From Clostridia bacterium (GTDB lineage: Bacteria; Bacillota; Clostridia; Oscillospirales; Acutalibacteraceae), in NCBI GenBank assembly GCA_017441385.1, contig JAFRXY010000053.1, positions 1-53,807 of the forward strand: a stretch of DNA of 53,807 nt, in the 5' to 3' direction. The notes below the pieces were generated by a model, which saw only the letters and a list, made by a program, of their open reading frames with translations, made no database searches and was not told the origin of the DNA. How positions within the stretch are numbered: position 1 is the first letter of the stretch; each line of letters begins with the position of its first letter. This document shows, in pieces, positions 16,977 to 26,110 of the stretch. Both the position numbers and the translations under genes were made by a program.

Positions 16977-18370
16977 TAGAGCCTGTTCAGTTTCGCGCTC
17001 ATGAGTTTGGCGCACTTGTAGACGTCGCCGCAGCCCATGGTGATAATGAGGTCGCCTTCCTCGGCGTTGGCCAGCACGAATTCAGCCGCTTCTTCCAAGG
17101 TGTGCTCCAGATAGCAGCCCGGAATCAGCGCCTGTAAATCCTCGGATTTTATGCCGAGGTCATCCCATTCCCGGCCGCCCATGATGTCGGTCAGCACGAC
17201 CTTGTCGGCAATTTGCAGCACGTCGGCGAATTCCTGCATGTGCGCCTTGGTGCGGGTGTAGGTGAAGGGCTGGAAGACCGCCCAGACCCGCTTGTAATCC
17301 ATTTCCTTGCAGGCGCGGAGGGTCGCCTCTATCTCGGTGGGATGATGGGCGTAGTCGTCGGCTATGGTGATGCCGTTGTGAACGGTGTGAATCTCGAACC
17401 TTCTCGACGCGCCGGAGAACATTCCCAGCCCCTTCTTCACGTCGTCGGGGGTCGCGCCCACATAGATGGAAGCCGCCGCCGCCGCCAGCGCGTTGAGGAT
17501 ATTGTGTTCTCCCGGCACCTTGAGGGTGATTTCCGTGAGCTTCTCCCCGTGATGCATGAGATCGAAGCTCCAGAAGCCGCCGCTTGCCTGCTTCACATTG
17601 ACCGCGTAATAATCGTTCTTCGGGTCGAGTCCGAAGGTGATGATCTTCGCCTTGGTGGTGTCGAGCGCCTTCATGGTGTTTGCGTCGTCGCCGTTGGCAA
17701 TGACCACGCCGGTCGTCTGCTCCGCGAACTGGCGGAAGGAGGCGATGATGTTGTCCAGCGTGCCGAAATAGTCGAGGTGATCGGCGTCGATATTCAGGAT
17801 CACCGCCACTTCGGGCGTGATCTGGAGAAAGGTATCGACGAATTCGCAGGCTTCACAGACCATGCGGTCGCTCCTGTCGGCTCTTCCGTAGCCCTCGATG
17901 AGCGCCAGCTTGCCGCCGATCACGACGGTGGGGTCAAGCTGTCCCGCCATGAGGACGGTGGTGACCATGGAAGTGGTGGTGGTCTTGCCGTGGGTGCCTG
18001 AAATGGCGATATCCCGCTTGTACCTGCGGCAGACAGCCCCCAGCAGCACCGAGCGCTCGATGGTGGGGACGCCCGATTCCAGCGCAGCCACAAGCTCCGG
18101 ATTGTCCTTGGCGATGGCGGCGGAATAGACCACCAGCTCGGCGTCGCCGATATTCTCGGCACGCTGGCCGATGGCGACGGGAATGCCGAAGGAACGCAGG
18201 CGCTTGACGGTGTCGGAATTGTCGTCCACGTCGGAGCCGGAAATCCGCTTGCCGTCCCCTCTGAGAATGTCTACCAGCGGACACATGCCGGAGCCGCCGA
18301 TGCCGATGAAGTGGACGCGGCTTACCTGATTCAGAAGTTCGTCATATTCTCTGATAACCTTGCTTCTCAT
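16976..18370 (-). CDS. murC: UDP-N-acetylmuramate--L-alanine ligase
   Basis: MurC adds L-alanine to UDP-MurNAc in cytoplasmic peptidoglycan synthesis. The N-terminal Rossmann domain has FIGIGGSGM near residues 22-30, the ATP-binding P-loop is ISGTHGKTTTTSMV near 125, and the C-terminal domain has ADDYAHHPTEIEATL. The length, 464 residues, is normal. The start was taken as ATG 18370, 10 bases after AAAGGA; an ATG 9 bases upstream is too close to that site. It has its own promoter at 18436-18464. Confidence 0.97.
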   Translation of the reverse strand: MRSKVIREYDELLNQVSRVHFIGIGGSGMCPLVDILRGDGKRISGSDVDDNSDTVKRLRSFGIPVAIGQRAENIGDAELVVYSAAIAKDNPELVAALESGVPTIERSVLLGAVCRRYKRDIAISGTHGKTTTTSMVTTVLMAGQLDPTVVIGGKLALIEGYGRADRSDRMVCEACEFVDTFLQITPEVAVILNIDADHLDYFGTLDNIIASFRQFAEQTTGVVIANGDDANTMKALDTTKAKIITFGLDPKNDYYAVNVKQASGGFWSFDLMHHGEKLTEITLKVPGEHNILNALAAAAASIYVGATPDDVKKGLGMFSGASRRFEIHTVHNGITIADDYAHHPTEIEATLRACKEMDYKRVWAVFQPFTYTRTKAHMQEFADVLQIADKVVLTDIMGGREWDDLGIKSEDLQALIPGCYLEHTLEEAAEFVLANAEEGDLIITMGCGDVYKCAKLMSAKLNRL

Positions 18371-18435
18371 TAGTATCATATCCTTTATTGAATAATTTTT
18401 GTAAAGCGCAAAACCGATATAATTCTATAAAAGAT

Positions 18436-18464
18436 ATTCTACCACATTTCCGCCGTCCTGTAAA
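18436..18464 (-). promoter_or_regulatory. Promoter of murC
   Basis: On the minus strand TTTACA (18459-18464) and TAGAAT (18436-18441) are 17 bases apart, about 60 bases before the murC start. Confidence 0.7.
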
Positions 18465-18483
18465 GTGCAAAATTATAAATTCT

Positions 18484-18891
18484 TCACTCTACCGTGCTTT
18501 TGCCCTTTGCCTTGCGGACGGCGAGAATGACGGTGCTGAGCATGATCGCCGGAATGGACAGCAGATACCAGTAGGCCCAGTATTCGGGACAGATCTGCCC
18601 TAAGACATTGCCGTATTTACCCGAATAATCCCATACCGTCATATGCAGCCGGATATTCAGAAGCCATCCCGCGGCAAATTCCACCCCCGTAATATAAAAG
18701 CTGCTCAGGCTGCAACGGCTGAGCAGGTCAAGATCGGCGTGACGTTCATTGCAGAGGTGAATCAGCAGCAGGCAGATGCCTCCCGCCACCGCCATCGTCC
18801 AGTGCGTCCTTCCCCGCCAGAGAATTTCGATCAGGCTGTAAATCACCGCTCCCGCCGCAAAAACCCCCGCGTATTCCTTTCCGTTCTTCAA
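18484..18891 (-). CDS. Small membrane protein, CmpB-like (putative ABC-transporter type IV)
   Basis: A 135-residue protein with four hydrophobic segments at about residues 7-25, 30-47, 65-80 and 105-125. VWDYSGKYGNVLGQICPEY resembles the WDYS...GQIC motif of the PF06541 (CmpB) membrane family, whose function is unclear despite its name. The start is TTG 18891, with AAAGGGG about 12 bases upstream; an in-frame stop lies just before it, so little choice remains. It lies alone between a terminator and the murC promoter. Confidence 0.75.
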   Translation of the reverse strand: MKNGKEYAGVFAAGAVIYSLIEILWRGRTHWTMAVAGGICLLLIHLCNERHADLDLLSRCSLSSFYITGVEFAAGWLLNIRLHMTVWDYSGKYGNVLGQICPEYWAYWYLLSIPAIMLSTVILAVRKAKGKSTVE

Positions 18892-18988
18892 AATAGTCCA
18901 CTACCCCTTTCTGACATTCACCGTTAGTCTTTGCCGGGATATAAAAAAATAACCCGTCCGCCGTTCAGACAAATAATGGCTGAAACGC

Positions 18989-19034
18989 AAAAAAGCTCCG
19001 CACGGCGGCCGGAACAGCCGAAGCGCGGAGCTTT
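18989..19034 (-). terminator. Rho-independent terminator after the zinc-ribbon membrane protein
   Basis: On the minus strand AAAGCTCCGC pairs with GCGGAGCTTT and runs into a T-tract. It lies 15 bases after the stop of the gene at 19049. Confidence 0.85.
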
Positions 19035-19048
19035 GAATGACGGAAGAA

Positions 19049-19768
19049 TCACACGGAAACGGAAATGCCGAGAATCATGGCGGCGGCGACGATCTGGGCG
19101 GCGTTGCAGAGCACCCTGCCCCAGAAGGATAATTGACAACCGGCTCTCCTGGCATAGTCGTTGAACATGGTAATGCTGCCCAGCATACCGATCAGCACCA
19201 ACACCACCGAAACGGTAAAGAGGAAGAAGGAGAACAGGAAGGCGGCAATGCTCATGATGGTCATGGGAAAGAAGCAGATCGTGACCGCCTTGAAGGTTCT
19301 GATCAGCGGCAGCCGCTGTCCTTCCAGCACGGAAAAGAGGTACTGTATGCCGGCGAAGGCCGCCAGACAGCCCGCCATTGTGAGCAGGGAGAAGAAGAAT
19401 ATGCCGACGCCCGATGTATTGACGTCCTGAGAAATCAGGCTGGACAGCATGGAGGCGTCAAGCCCCGTAACCTTGTTGATGGCCCAGTCCACGCCGTTGC
19501 TGAAAATGACCGATGTGCCGAGCGCGGCGAAAATGACATTCACCACTCCGAAAACGATCCACATGAAGCGGCTCTGGGTGACAGCGTCCACCGCCTTGTG
19601 CGGTTCTCTGGAAAAGAACGCCTTGGCGCAGTCGAAAATGCCCATGCCCATATTCCTGATATCGAATCCCCCTTCACTCCGGCCCGCGTTCGGCGCGCCG
19701 TCGCAATTCGGGCAGGTATCGTCGGGTCTGAGCAGCGCTCCGCAGCGTGTGCAAAATCTGTTATTCAT
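19049..19768 (-). CDS. Zinc-ribbon, Yip1-like multi-pass membrane protein
   Basis: A 239-residue protein. The N-terminus CTRCGALLRPDDTCPNC is a four-Cys zinc ribbon (residues ~5-21). About five membrane segments follow from residue ~65 on, in the manner of Yip1-domain proteins that are frequent and uncharacterised in Clostridia. The start is ATG 19768, preceded by AAAGGAGAG; the open frame upstream overlaps the previous gene's 3' end. It follows the solute-binding lipoprotein by about 45 bases and is closed by a terminator. Confidence 0.82.
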   Translation of the reverse strand: MNNRFCTRCGALLRPDDTCPNCDGAPNAGRSEGGFDIRNMGMGIFDCAKAFFSREPHKAVDAVTQSRFMWIVFGVVNVIFAALGTSVIFSNGVDWAINKVTGLDASMLSSLISQDVNTSGVGIFFFSLLTMAGCLAAFAGIQYLFSVLEGQRLPLIRTFKAVTICFFPMTIMSIAAFLFSFFLFTVSVVLVLIGMLGSITMFNDYARRAGCQLSFWGRVLCNAAQIVAAAMILGISVSV

Positions 19769-19812
19769 CAATGATCTCTCCTTTGAAATGATTCGGATAA
19801 TATTGAAACCGG

Positions 19813-21141
19813 CTAATTCACCGCTATTTCCGGGAATGCGACGCTGACCGACGTTTTGAAGTCGCTCACCGCCTGTTCTGCGGTTTTCAGACCGCCGGCG
19901 CACTGATTCATATAGGTATTGAATATGCCGCCGATATCGCTGTCGTAAACCGTCATGCAGCTCTGTGAAATGCCCTTTGCAGCTACCGAGAGCTGCTGGT
20001 AATAATTCTGCCCGCCTATGAAGGAATCCTCAAACTGCGGGTCAAACCGCACCTGTGAAACGATCTGGCTGCTGGCGGCAAATTCCCCCGTCGTGCGGAA
20101 ATACCGTATCGACTGGTCAAGCCGCGTTTCGTCCCCGGTGCAGCCCGTGAAGAGCGAGATGAAATCGCCCGCTGCCGATTTGTTTCTGCTGCCGCTGTAG
20201 GCGGCGAACCAGCTGCCGCCCCAGCAGTAATTGGCCGGCCCCGGCACCACAGCCCAGTCGCCGTAGCTGCCTTCGCCCTTCATCTTGCCGCCGCACGCCT
20301 TTTTCATGACGTACAGCATACAGATGCCGGAAGAAAAATAACCGAATACGCTCTGTGTGTCGCTGATGCCGCTGAGCCATGCCTCCGACCACTGTTCGGC
20401 GGTGTAGATCAGGTGAGCCGACGACATCTTTTTGACATAATCGACATACGCCTGCTTGCGCGGGCTGAAAATCAGCTTGCCGTCTTTCACCCAAGGCTGG
20501 TCGTCCGAAGCGAGAAAGGGCTTGAGCATATCCTCCTGCCCCGCCAGCATACGGGTCTTGCCGTCGGAAGCCTCCGACACTTTCATCGCCGTATCGTAAA
20601 AGCCGTCCCAGCTGCCGACCATTGCCTGTATCTGATCGGGATTGTCGGTGCCGAGGTAAACCTTTGCCATTGATCTGCGGTACATGAAAATGCCCGGGTC
20701 AGCCTGCCAGCCGACCGCTTTGACCCTGCCGCGTTCATTGGTGGCCGCTTCCACCACATAGGGGAAGTACATATCCTGCGTGACTTCCAGTCCAAGCTCA
20801 GAGACTTCCGCCGTCACGTCTGACTCTATGTATTTTTTGATATTGTCCGGAGAAAGCATGAACACATCGGGAATGTCTTTGCCACTTTTGATCGCCTTAT
20901 TCAGCTCGGCTTCAAAATCGGCGGAACTGACCGCCCTGATGCCCGCCACAAAGCTGAGGTCAAGGGATGTGTTCTTCAGGAAATGTTCCAGCTCATCGCG
21001 GTATTCGTCGGAATACACCCAGACGGTTATCTTGCTCCTGCCGCCGCAGGCACTCAGCGCCGGCAGCATGACAAGCAGCATGGAGGCCGCCACGGCAGCC
21101 GACAGGATTCTCCGAAGGAAGTTTTTTCCGCCAGAAATCAA
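19813..21141 (-). CDS. Extracellular solute-binding lipoprotein (family 1-like), orphan
   Basis: A 442-residue exported lipoprotein. The basic start and hydrophobic stretch lead to the lipobox LSAC with Cys32. The body (KITVWVYSDEYRDELEHF, then GKDIPDVFMLSPDNI and a WGGSWFAAYSGS segment) looks like the sugar-binding SBP family of ABC importers. The start is TTG 21141 with AAGGAGAG 6 bases upstream. No permease or ATPase gene is nearby; the partner downstream is a zinc-ribbon membrane protein. The ligand cannot be inferred. Confidence 0.88.
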   Translation of the reverse strand: MISGGKNFLRRILSAAVAASMLLVMLPALSACGGRSKITVWVYSDEYRDELEHFLKNTSLDLSFVAGIRAVSSADFEAELNKAIKSGKDIPDVFMLSPDNIKKYIESDVTAEVSELGLEVTQDMYFPYVVEAATNERGRVKAVGWQADPGIFMYRRSMAKVYLGTDNPDQIQAMVGSWDGFYDTAMKVSEASDGKTRMLAGQEDMLKPFLASDDQPWVKDGKLIFSPRKQAYVDYVKKMSSAHLIYTAEQWSEAWLSGISDTQSVFGYFSSGICMLYVMKKACGGKMKGEGSYGDWAVVPGPANYCWGGSWFAAYSGSRNKSAAGDFISLFTGCTGDETRLDQSIRYFRTTGEFAASSQIVSQVRFDPQFEDSFIGGQNYYQQLSVAAKGISQSCMTVYDSDIGGIFNTYMNQCAGGLKTAEQAVSDFKTSVSVAFPEIAVN

Positions 21142-21172
21142 ATACTTCTCTCCTTTTTCAGGGTACAATGTT

Positions 21173-21192
21173 ATTGTGCGTTTGTGCACAAT
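21173..21192. promoter_or_regulatory. Candidate operator at the solute-binding protein promoter
   Basis: A perfect inverted repeat, ATTGTGC-N6-GCACAAT, covers the predicted transcription start just after the -10 box. The position suits a repressor site; no regulator gene is adjacent. Confidence 0.45.
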
Positions 21193-21195
21193 GGT

Positions 21196-21224
21196 ATTAT
21201 ATATCATTTCGTTTCATTTTACAA
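21196..21224 (-). promoter_or_regulatory. Promoter of the solute-binding protein gene
   Basis: On the minus strand TTGTAA (21219-21224) and TATAAT (21196-21201) are 17 bases apart. It lies in the divergent gap with the permease gene at 21266. Confidence 0.75.
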
Positions 21225-21265
21225 GTTTAATTTCATGAAAATTTTCCAAAACAGGGAGCAGTGAC

Positions 21266-22336
21266 ATGATCATGCTTAATGATTCAAAAAAGATCGGAAA
21301 ATATGTGCTGTATGTCATAGGATTTTACATCGCCGTAAAATATCTTCTTCCTCTTGCCGCGCCGTTTGTGATCGGTCTGAGCGTCGCGGCCGCCGTACAG
21401 AAGCCCGCCGCGCTGCTCTCCTCGAGAATTCCCCGGCTCAGCCGGAAGACCTGCTGCGTGATACTGACCTCCGCCGTTATTTTCGCAGCCACGGCAGTTC
21501 TGTACCTTGCGCTCTGTGCCGCCCTGAACGGCGCCATGTCGGTCTGCCCCGGCATACCGGAACATCTGAGCCGGCTCAGGCGGGTTTTCGTCAATGCGTC
21601 CTCCACTGCGCAGGAAGGGGATTCGTGGAAGAAATTTACCGCCTTTGCCGCTTCGGGTGCGAACTGGTTCCTTGACCTGATCACCGAAAACTACCGTCAG
21701 TATCTTCCCTCGGTGCTGGCACGGTCGACCAGACTTGTTGCGGGGCTGCCCTCGCTGTTCACCGCGTCGCTCTTCGCGCTGCTGACGGCGCTTTTCGCCT
21801 GCGGGGAGCTGGATGCCGTCAAAGCGGCTGTCAGGGACTGTCTGCCCGAAAATGCCGTCCGCAAGGCGTCGCTGCTCCTGTCGGTCTCTGTCGGGACGGT
21901 CGCCGCGCTGATCAGAACCTACGGCACGGTCATGCTCATCACCTTTGCCGAATTGACTGCCGGACTGGGGATCATGGCTCTGACAGGCCACAGGACAGGG
22001 AATATCATTACCGTTGCGCTCCTGATATCGCTGATCGACATTCTTCCGGTGCTGGGAGTGGGGACGGTGCTCATTCCGTGGGGCATTTTTGAAATCTGTT
22101 CGGGGAGAACGGTGTCGGGGGTCATGCTGCTGGCGCTTTTCGCAATCATCGAAACCGTCAGGAACCTGCTGGAACCCAAGCTCATCTCCGACAGGCTGGC
22201 GCTTCATCCGGTGTTTTCCCTTGCCGGCGTTTATATCGGGGGCAGGCTTTTCGGCATTTCCGGCATCTTCGTCATGCCGCTGGCCATGATGGTATTCCGG
22301 CAGCTCAGGGCGAAGAAAACCGATGAAGCAGATTGA
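21266..22336 (+). CDS. AI-2E family transporter / YtvI-like membrane protein
   Basis: A 356-residue multi-pass membrane protein with about eight hydrophobic segments. The N-terminal pair (near 12-45), a middle amphipathic region, and the C-terminal part with SLIDILPVLGVGTVLIPWG and EPKLISDRLALHPVFSLAGVYIGG are the hallmarks of the AI-2E/UPF0118 family; YtvI is the sporulation-linked member. The true cargo is unknown. GGGAG is 7 bases before the ATG. It stands alone, divergent from the lipoprotein gene and convergent with the gene at 22364. Confidence 0.9.
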   Translation: MIMLNDSKKIGKYVLYVIGFYIAVKYLLPLAAPFVIGLSVAAAVQKPAALLSSRIPRLSRKTCCVILTSAVIFAATAVLYLALCAALNGAMSVCPGIPEHLSRLRRVFVNASSTAQEGDSWKKFTAFAASGANWFLDLITENYRQYLPSVLARSTRLVAGLPSLFTASLFALLTALFACGELDAVKAAVRDCLPENAVRKASLLLSVSVGTVAALIRTYGTVMLITFAELTAGLGIMALTGHRTGNIITVALLISLIDILPVLGVGTVLIPWGIFEICSGRTVSGVMLLALFAIIETVRNLLEPKLISDRLALHPVFSLAGVYIGGRLFGISGIFVMPLAMMVFRQLRAKKTDEAD

Positions 22337-22363
22337 ATTGCATCCGCTTCACCGGCAGCATGA

Positions 22364-22732
22364 TTATTGATTTCCTGAAGCGGCCTGTTCGCCCTTCCCG
22401 GAGGCATTGGCCGCTGCCTTTTCGGCCTTTTTCAGGCGCTTTTTTTCCAGATCGTCCAGCCTTTTGGCCACGGTTCTTCTGACATAGCCTTCATCGACCA
22501 GACACTGGTACATTCTGACAAAGGCCATAAAGAGAAATACCGCTATGATCAGGTAGGGCGCAATTGTGGGGAATCCGGCATAGACGTCGCCTGAAATGCC
22601 CAGTATCACGATGAACACCATCAGCGTGTAAAACACCGCGGAAACAACCGTTTTGATGCCGGTGATTCTTTCCAGTATTTCTATCATCCGGCTGTCGGGC
22701 ATGCCCGTTCGCTTCAATATCCAGATCAACAT
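22364..22732 (-). CDS. Small membrane protein of unknown function
   Basis: A 122-residue protein with two hydrophobic segments at about 28-48 and 55-73, and a Lys/Ala-rich charged tail from ~85 that is probably a short cytoplasmic coiled coil. I do not recognise the family. GGTGGGGG lies 7 bases before the ATG. It starts 17 bases after the Sel1 protein gene and is probably the third gene of the operon that begins at 24259. Confidence 0.75.
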   Translation of the reverse strand: MLIWILKRTGMPDSRMIEILERITGIKTVVSAVFYTLMVFIVILGISGDVYAGFPTIAPYLIIAVFLFMAFVRMYQCLVDEGYVRRTVAKRLDDLEKKRLKKAEKAAANASGKGEQAASGNQ

Positions 22733-22748
22733 TTTTCGACCCCCACCA

Positions 22749-23483
22749 TTACATCACGCCCGGAAAGCCGAGATTTTTCAGCGCTTCGTTCGCCTGAATA
22801 TTGCCCGACTTGGCGGATTTGCGGTACCATCCGGCGGCCTCGGAGAGGTCTTTTTCCGTTCCGACTCCGTTTTCACAGCAGGAGCCGTACAACAGCTGGC
22901 CGATAGGATCTCCGCCTTCCGCCGCCTTCAGCAGATAGGAAACGCCTTCCGACTGACCTTCCGGAGAGGAAGCGGATTTCTGAAGAATCTCCATTCCCAT
23001 CATGACGCAGGCGGGATAATAATCGGCGTCGCAGGCGGCCTGCAAGAAGGCCAGCCCCTTTGCCTTGTCTTTTGCCACGCCTTTGCCGGCATCATACAGC
23101 CCGTAAAGGTGGACATTTGACTCGACAAATCCCTTTTCGGCCGCAGCGGAAAAATAGGCCGCCGCCTTTGCGGGATTCTCTTCAAAACCGCAGGCGCCCG
23201 CCATGCAGCAGATGCCCAGATGGTTGAGAGCCGGCGCGAAACCCTGTTCGGCAGATTGACACAGGAAGGCTCCCGCCGCCTGTTCGTCCTTCTCCACTCC
23301 GGTGCCGTGAATCAGAAATGTTCCGTAAATATACTGTCCCTCGGCATTGCCTCTGCCGGCGAGGATCTTGGCCGCTTCGGCCGCTTCTTCGGGGGATTTT
23401 TCGACTTCATCGGTGCCGGCCGCGAGACTGTGTACCAGTCCGGTCAATTCCTCGTCTGTCATGGCATTGTAATCAAATTTCAT
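22749..23483 (-). CDS. Sel1-like repeat (TPR-type) protein
   Basis: A 244-residue soluble protein made almost entirely of about five 36-residue Sel1-like repeats, recognisable by A..YF..AAEKGF and EAAGWYRKSAKSGN units. Such repeats form a solenoid for protein-protein contacts. No enzymatic motif is seen. AGGAGAG lies 7 bases before the ATG. It sits between a HAD phosphatase gene and a small membrane protein gene in one apparent operon; the partner is unknown. Confidence 0.88.
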   Translation of the reverse strand: MKFDYNAMTDEELTGLVHSLAAGTDEVEKSPEEAAEAAKILAGRGNAEGQYIYGTFLIHGTGVEKDEQAAGAFLCQSAEQGFAPALNHLGICCMAGACGFEENPAKAAAYFSAAAEKGFVESNVHLYGLYDAGKGVAKDKAKGLAFLQAACDADYYPACVMMGMEILQKSASSPEGQSEGVSYLLKAAEGGDPIGQLLYGSCCENGVGTEKDLSEAAGWYRKSAKSGNIQANEALKNLGFPGVM

Positions 23484-23518
23484 TTTACATCTCTCCTGCT
23501 TAACAATTACTGTTATGA

Positions 23519-24259
23519 TTATTCCAGCGAACCGATGATGTCAATCAGTTCGCTCCAGCGGTCAATTTCAATGCCGCCGGTCATCCTGCATTCGCTGTCA
23601 TACCTGAGATGGCCCTTGTACCACACCGGCGTCATTCCGACCGCCGCGGAGCCCTGTATGTCGGGAATGAACTGGTCGCCGCAGAACCAGACTTTATCGG
23701 CCGGAACCCCCGCCCTGCCGAGCGCAGCTTCAAAGATACGGGGGCTGGGCTTGCGGAACAGGTAGTCGCAGGAAGATATGACAAAGGCGAAGTCCGCTTC
23801 CGGAATGGCGCTGTAAATCCGTTTTTCGAGCGTTCTGCCGCAGAAGGAAAGGTTGCTCACCACGCCGGCGGGAATTTCCTCCGATTGCAGAAAGCGCAGC
23901 AGTTCCCCTATTCCCTCGCAGGCTTCGCAGGGGTTGGCCGCTTCCCAGAATTCCGGTTCCAGCTCCCGCAGGTCGGTTCCGGCAGGGAATTCCACGCGGA
24001 ATTTCGCAAAGAGCCAGCGGTTGATGCTCTCCTCGGGATACTCCGTAAGCCGCTTGTGGCGGGAGGAGGGGTTGAATCGGCCCAGCTCGCTGTTGAGCTT
24101 ATCCTCCTCGCGCTGGAGATCGGCGCCCGTGACCCCCATAGGATTCGCCGACGCGTAGCGCAGAATCCGGTCGAAGCCGGCGGCGCCGTCATAAGTCCCC
24201 TCTTTGATAAGCGTCTGTCCATAGTCGAACATGATGAATTCCGGTCTTTTAAGTTCCAT
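23519..24259 (-). CDS. HAD superfamily hydrolase
   Basis: A 246-residue haloacid dehalogenase-fold phosphatase. Motif I is FDYGQTLI (residues ~10-17), in which the second catalytic Asp is replaced by Gly; DxD is usual in phosphatases. Motif II is VVSNLS, the motif III region is YLFRKPSPRIFEAAL, and motif IV is WFCGDQFIPDIQGS. The C1 cap is helical. The substrate is unknown. It heads the operon HAD-Sel1-membrane protein, with a promoter at 24309-24337. Confidence 0.88.
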   Translation of the reverse strand: MELKRPEFIMFDYGQTLIKEGTYDGAAGFDRILRYASANPMGVTGADLQREEDKLNSELGRFNPSSRHKRLTEYPEESINRWLFAKFRVEFPAGTDLRELEPEFWEAANPCEACEGIGELLRFLQSEEIPAGVVSNLSFCGRTLEKRIYSAIPEADFAFVISSCDYLFRKPSPRIFEAALGRAGVPADKVWFCGDQFIPDIQGSAAVGMTPVWYKGHLRYDSECRMTGGIEIDRWSELIDIIGSLE

Positions 24260-24308
24260 ACTATCTCATCTCCCTGCTGACAGTTTATCAGTCAATCGCA
24301 TAAAAATA

Positions 24309-24337
24309 ATTATATCACAAAACAGTACAACAAACAA
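24309..24337 (-). promoter_or_regulatory. Promoter of the HAD/Sel1 operon
   Basis: On the minus strand TTGTTT (24332-24337) and TATAAT (24309-24314) are 17 bases apart. It is divergent from the ftsY promoter within the same gap. Confidence 0.65.
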
Positions 24338-24394
24338 GAGTTTTTTTATTTTTCTTATTGTGGAAAAAATATGCATTCCGGGCCAAAAAAATGC

Positions 24395-24423
24395 TTGCAA
24401 TTTAAATGCCTTACAGCTATAAT
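24395..24423 (+). promoter_or_regulatory. Promoter of the ftsY operon
   Basis: TTGCAA (24395-24400) and TATAAT (24418-24423) with a 17-base spacer, about 60 bases before ftsY. Confidence 0.75.
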
Positions 24424-24483
24424 TATATGATAGAATTGCTGTTTATCCGGCAATTGCAGAGAGCATATGGAGGAATGATGTAA

Positions 24484-25473
24484 ATGGGATTTTTCAAGAG
24501 CCTTAAAGAAGGATTAAAAAAGACCCGCGACGGCATTATGGGACAGATAGACGCGCTCTTCAAGCGGTTCAAAAAGGTGGACGAGGAGCTTTTCGAGGAA
24601 TTGGAGGAACTGCTGATCGCGGCGGATGTGGGAATGCTCACTTCAGAGAAAATCTGCGATATCCTTCGCGACAAGGTCAAATCAACCGGCACCAAAGACC
24701 CGCAGGAAGTGCGCGATCTTTTTATAGAAACCATCTCGGAAATGCTGGAGGGCGACATGTCGCTCAGACTCGGCACCAAGCCTTCGGTGATACTGGTGAT
24801 CGGCGTCAACGGCGTGGGCAAGACCACCACCATCGGCAAGCTGTGCGCCGGCTTCCGCAAGGAGGGCAAGAAGTGCGTGATTGCCGCCGCCGACACCTTC
24901 CGCGCGGCCGCCATCGATCAGCTTGAAATCTGGGCGGAAAGAGCCAAGTGCGATATCGTCAAGCATACCGAAGGCAGCGATCCCGCCGCCGTGGTATTCG
25001 ACGCCATCAGCGCCGCCAAGGCACGCAACGCGGATATTCTGATCTGCGACACCGCCGGCAGGCTTCACAACAAGAAGCACCTGATGGACGAGCTGGCCAA
25101 GATCAACCGCGTGATCGACCGCGAAGCGCCCGATTGCGACAGGGAGGTTCTGCTGGTGCTGGACGCCACCACAGGGCAGAACGCCATCCATCAGGCACGC
25201 GCCTTCAAGGACGCGGCGGGACTGACCGGCATTATTCTCACCAAACTGGACGGCACCGCGCGAGGCGGCGTTGTGCTTGCCATCAAAGAGGAACTCGGCG
25301 TGCCGGTGAAGTACATCGGAGTGGGGGAGAAGATCGAAGACCTGCAGCCCTTCAACCCCAAGGCATTCGCGGCGGCGCTCTTTGAAAATTCCGATAAGGT
25401 GGGCGATTTCGACATTCATTTCGGCGAGGAAGACCAAAACGAACAGGACGGCGACGGTGACGAAGATGAGTGA
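24484..25473 (+). CDS. ftsY: Signal recognition particle receptor FtsY
   Basis: A 329-residue SRP receptor GTPase that delivers ribosome-nascent chain complexes to the Sec translocon. The NG domain shows G1 [14 protein letters not shown] near 110, [19 protein letters not shown] (G3) and [10 protein letters not shown] (G4). The acidic A domain is nearly absent at the N-terminus, which is usual in Gram-positives; an acidic tail closes the protein. GGAGG lies 10 bases before the ATG. rdgB overlaps its stop. Its common neighbour smc is about 20 kb away on the other strand. Confidence 0.98.
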   Translation: MGFFKSLKEGLKKTRDGIMGQIDALFKRFKKVDEELFEELEELLIAADVGMLTSEKICDILRDKVKSTGTKDPQEVRDLFIETISEMLEGDMSLRLGTKPSVILVIGVNGVGKTTTIGKLCAGFRKEGKKCVIAAADTFRAAAIDQLEIWAERAKCDIVKHTEGSDPAAVVFDAISAAKARNADILICDTAGRLHNKKHLMDELAKINRVIDREAPDCDREVLLVLDATTGQNAIHQARAFKDAAGLTGIILTKLDGTARGGVVLAIKEELGVPVKYIGVGEKIEDLQPFNPKAFAAALFENSDKVGDFDIHFGEEDQNEQDGDGDEDE

Positions 25474-26074
25474 ACCAATGAATACTGACAGAACGACATT
25501 CGTTGTGGCGACCCACAACCCGCATAAATTAAAGGAATTTGCCCGCATTCTTCAGCCGCTGTCTATCGATATCGTCACTCCTTCACAGTGCGGCGGGGAA
25601 TCCATTGACCCCGTGGAGGACGGCGACACCTTTGAAGCCAATGCCGTTATAAAGGCGACCACGTTCGCGAAGTCGCTGCATATGCCGGCGCTGGCGGACG
25701 ATTCGGGCATCTGCGTGGACGCGCTGGGCGGTGCGCCGGGGGTTTATTCCGCGCGGTATTCCGGCGGAAACGACGACGACAACAACGAATTCCTGCTCAA
25801 AAATCTCGAAGGCGTGCCCTTTGAACAGCGCACGGCGCGGTATGTCTGCGTGATCTGCTGCGCTTACCCGAACGGGGAATATTTCACCGTCCGGGGGGAG
25901 TGCGAGGGGCGCATAGGCTTTGCATACAGGGGAGAGAACGGCTTCGGCTACGATCCGCTTTTCTATTTCGAGAGCGGCAGGACTTTCGCCGAAATTTCCG
26001 GCGAGGAAAAGGACGTTCTCAGCCACCGCGGCAAGGCGCTTCGCCTGCTTGCCGAAAAGCTGGGCGGCAGGTAA
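25466..26074 (+). CDS. rdgB: XTP/dITP diphosphatase (RdgB/HAM1 family)
   Basis: A 202-residue house-cleaning pyrophosphatase that hydrolyses ITP/XTP and so keeps deaminated purines out of nucleic acids. The N-terminus VVATHNPHKLKEF is the family nucleotide-binding motif, followed by ADDSGICVDALGGAPGVYSARY, GFGYDPLFYF and SHRGKAL. The start is ATG 25466, overlapping the ftsY stop; ATG 25478 is possible. The longer open frame reads back inside ftsY. Confidence 0.96.
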   Translation: MSEPMNTDRTTFVVATHNPHKLKEFARILQPLSIDIVTPSQCGGESIDPVEDGDTFEANAVIKATTFAKSLHMPALADDSGICVDALGGAPGVYSARYSGGNDDDNNEFLLKNLEGVPFEQRTARYVCVICCAYPNGEYFTVRGECEGRIGFAYRGENGFGYDPLFYFESGRTFAEISGEEKDVLSHRGKALRLLAEKLGGR

Positions 26075-26110
26075 CAGCAATCGCAATCAGAAGCATGGAG
26101 GTAAACGGAA

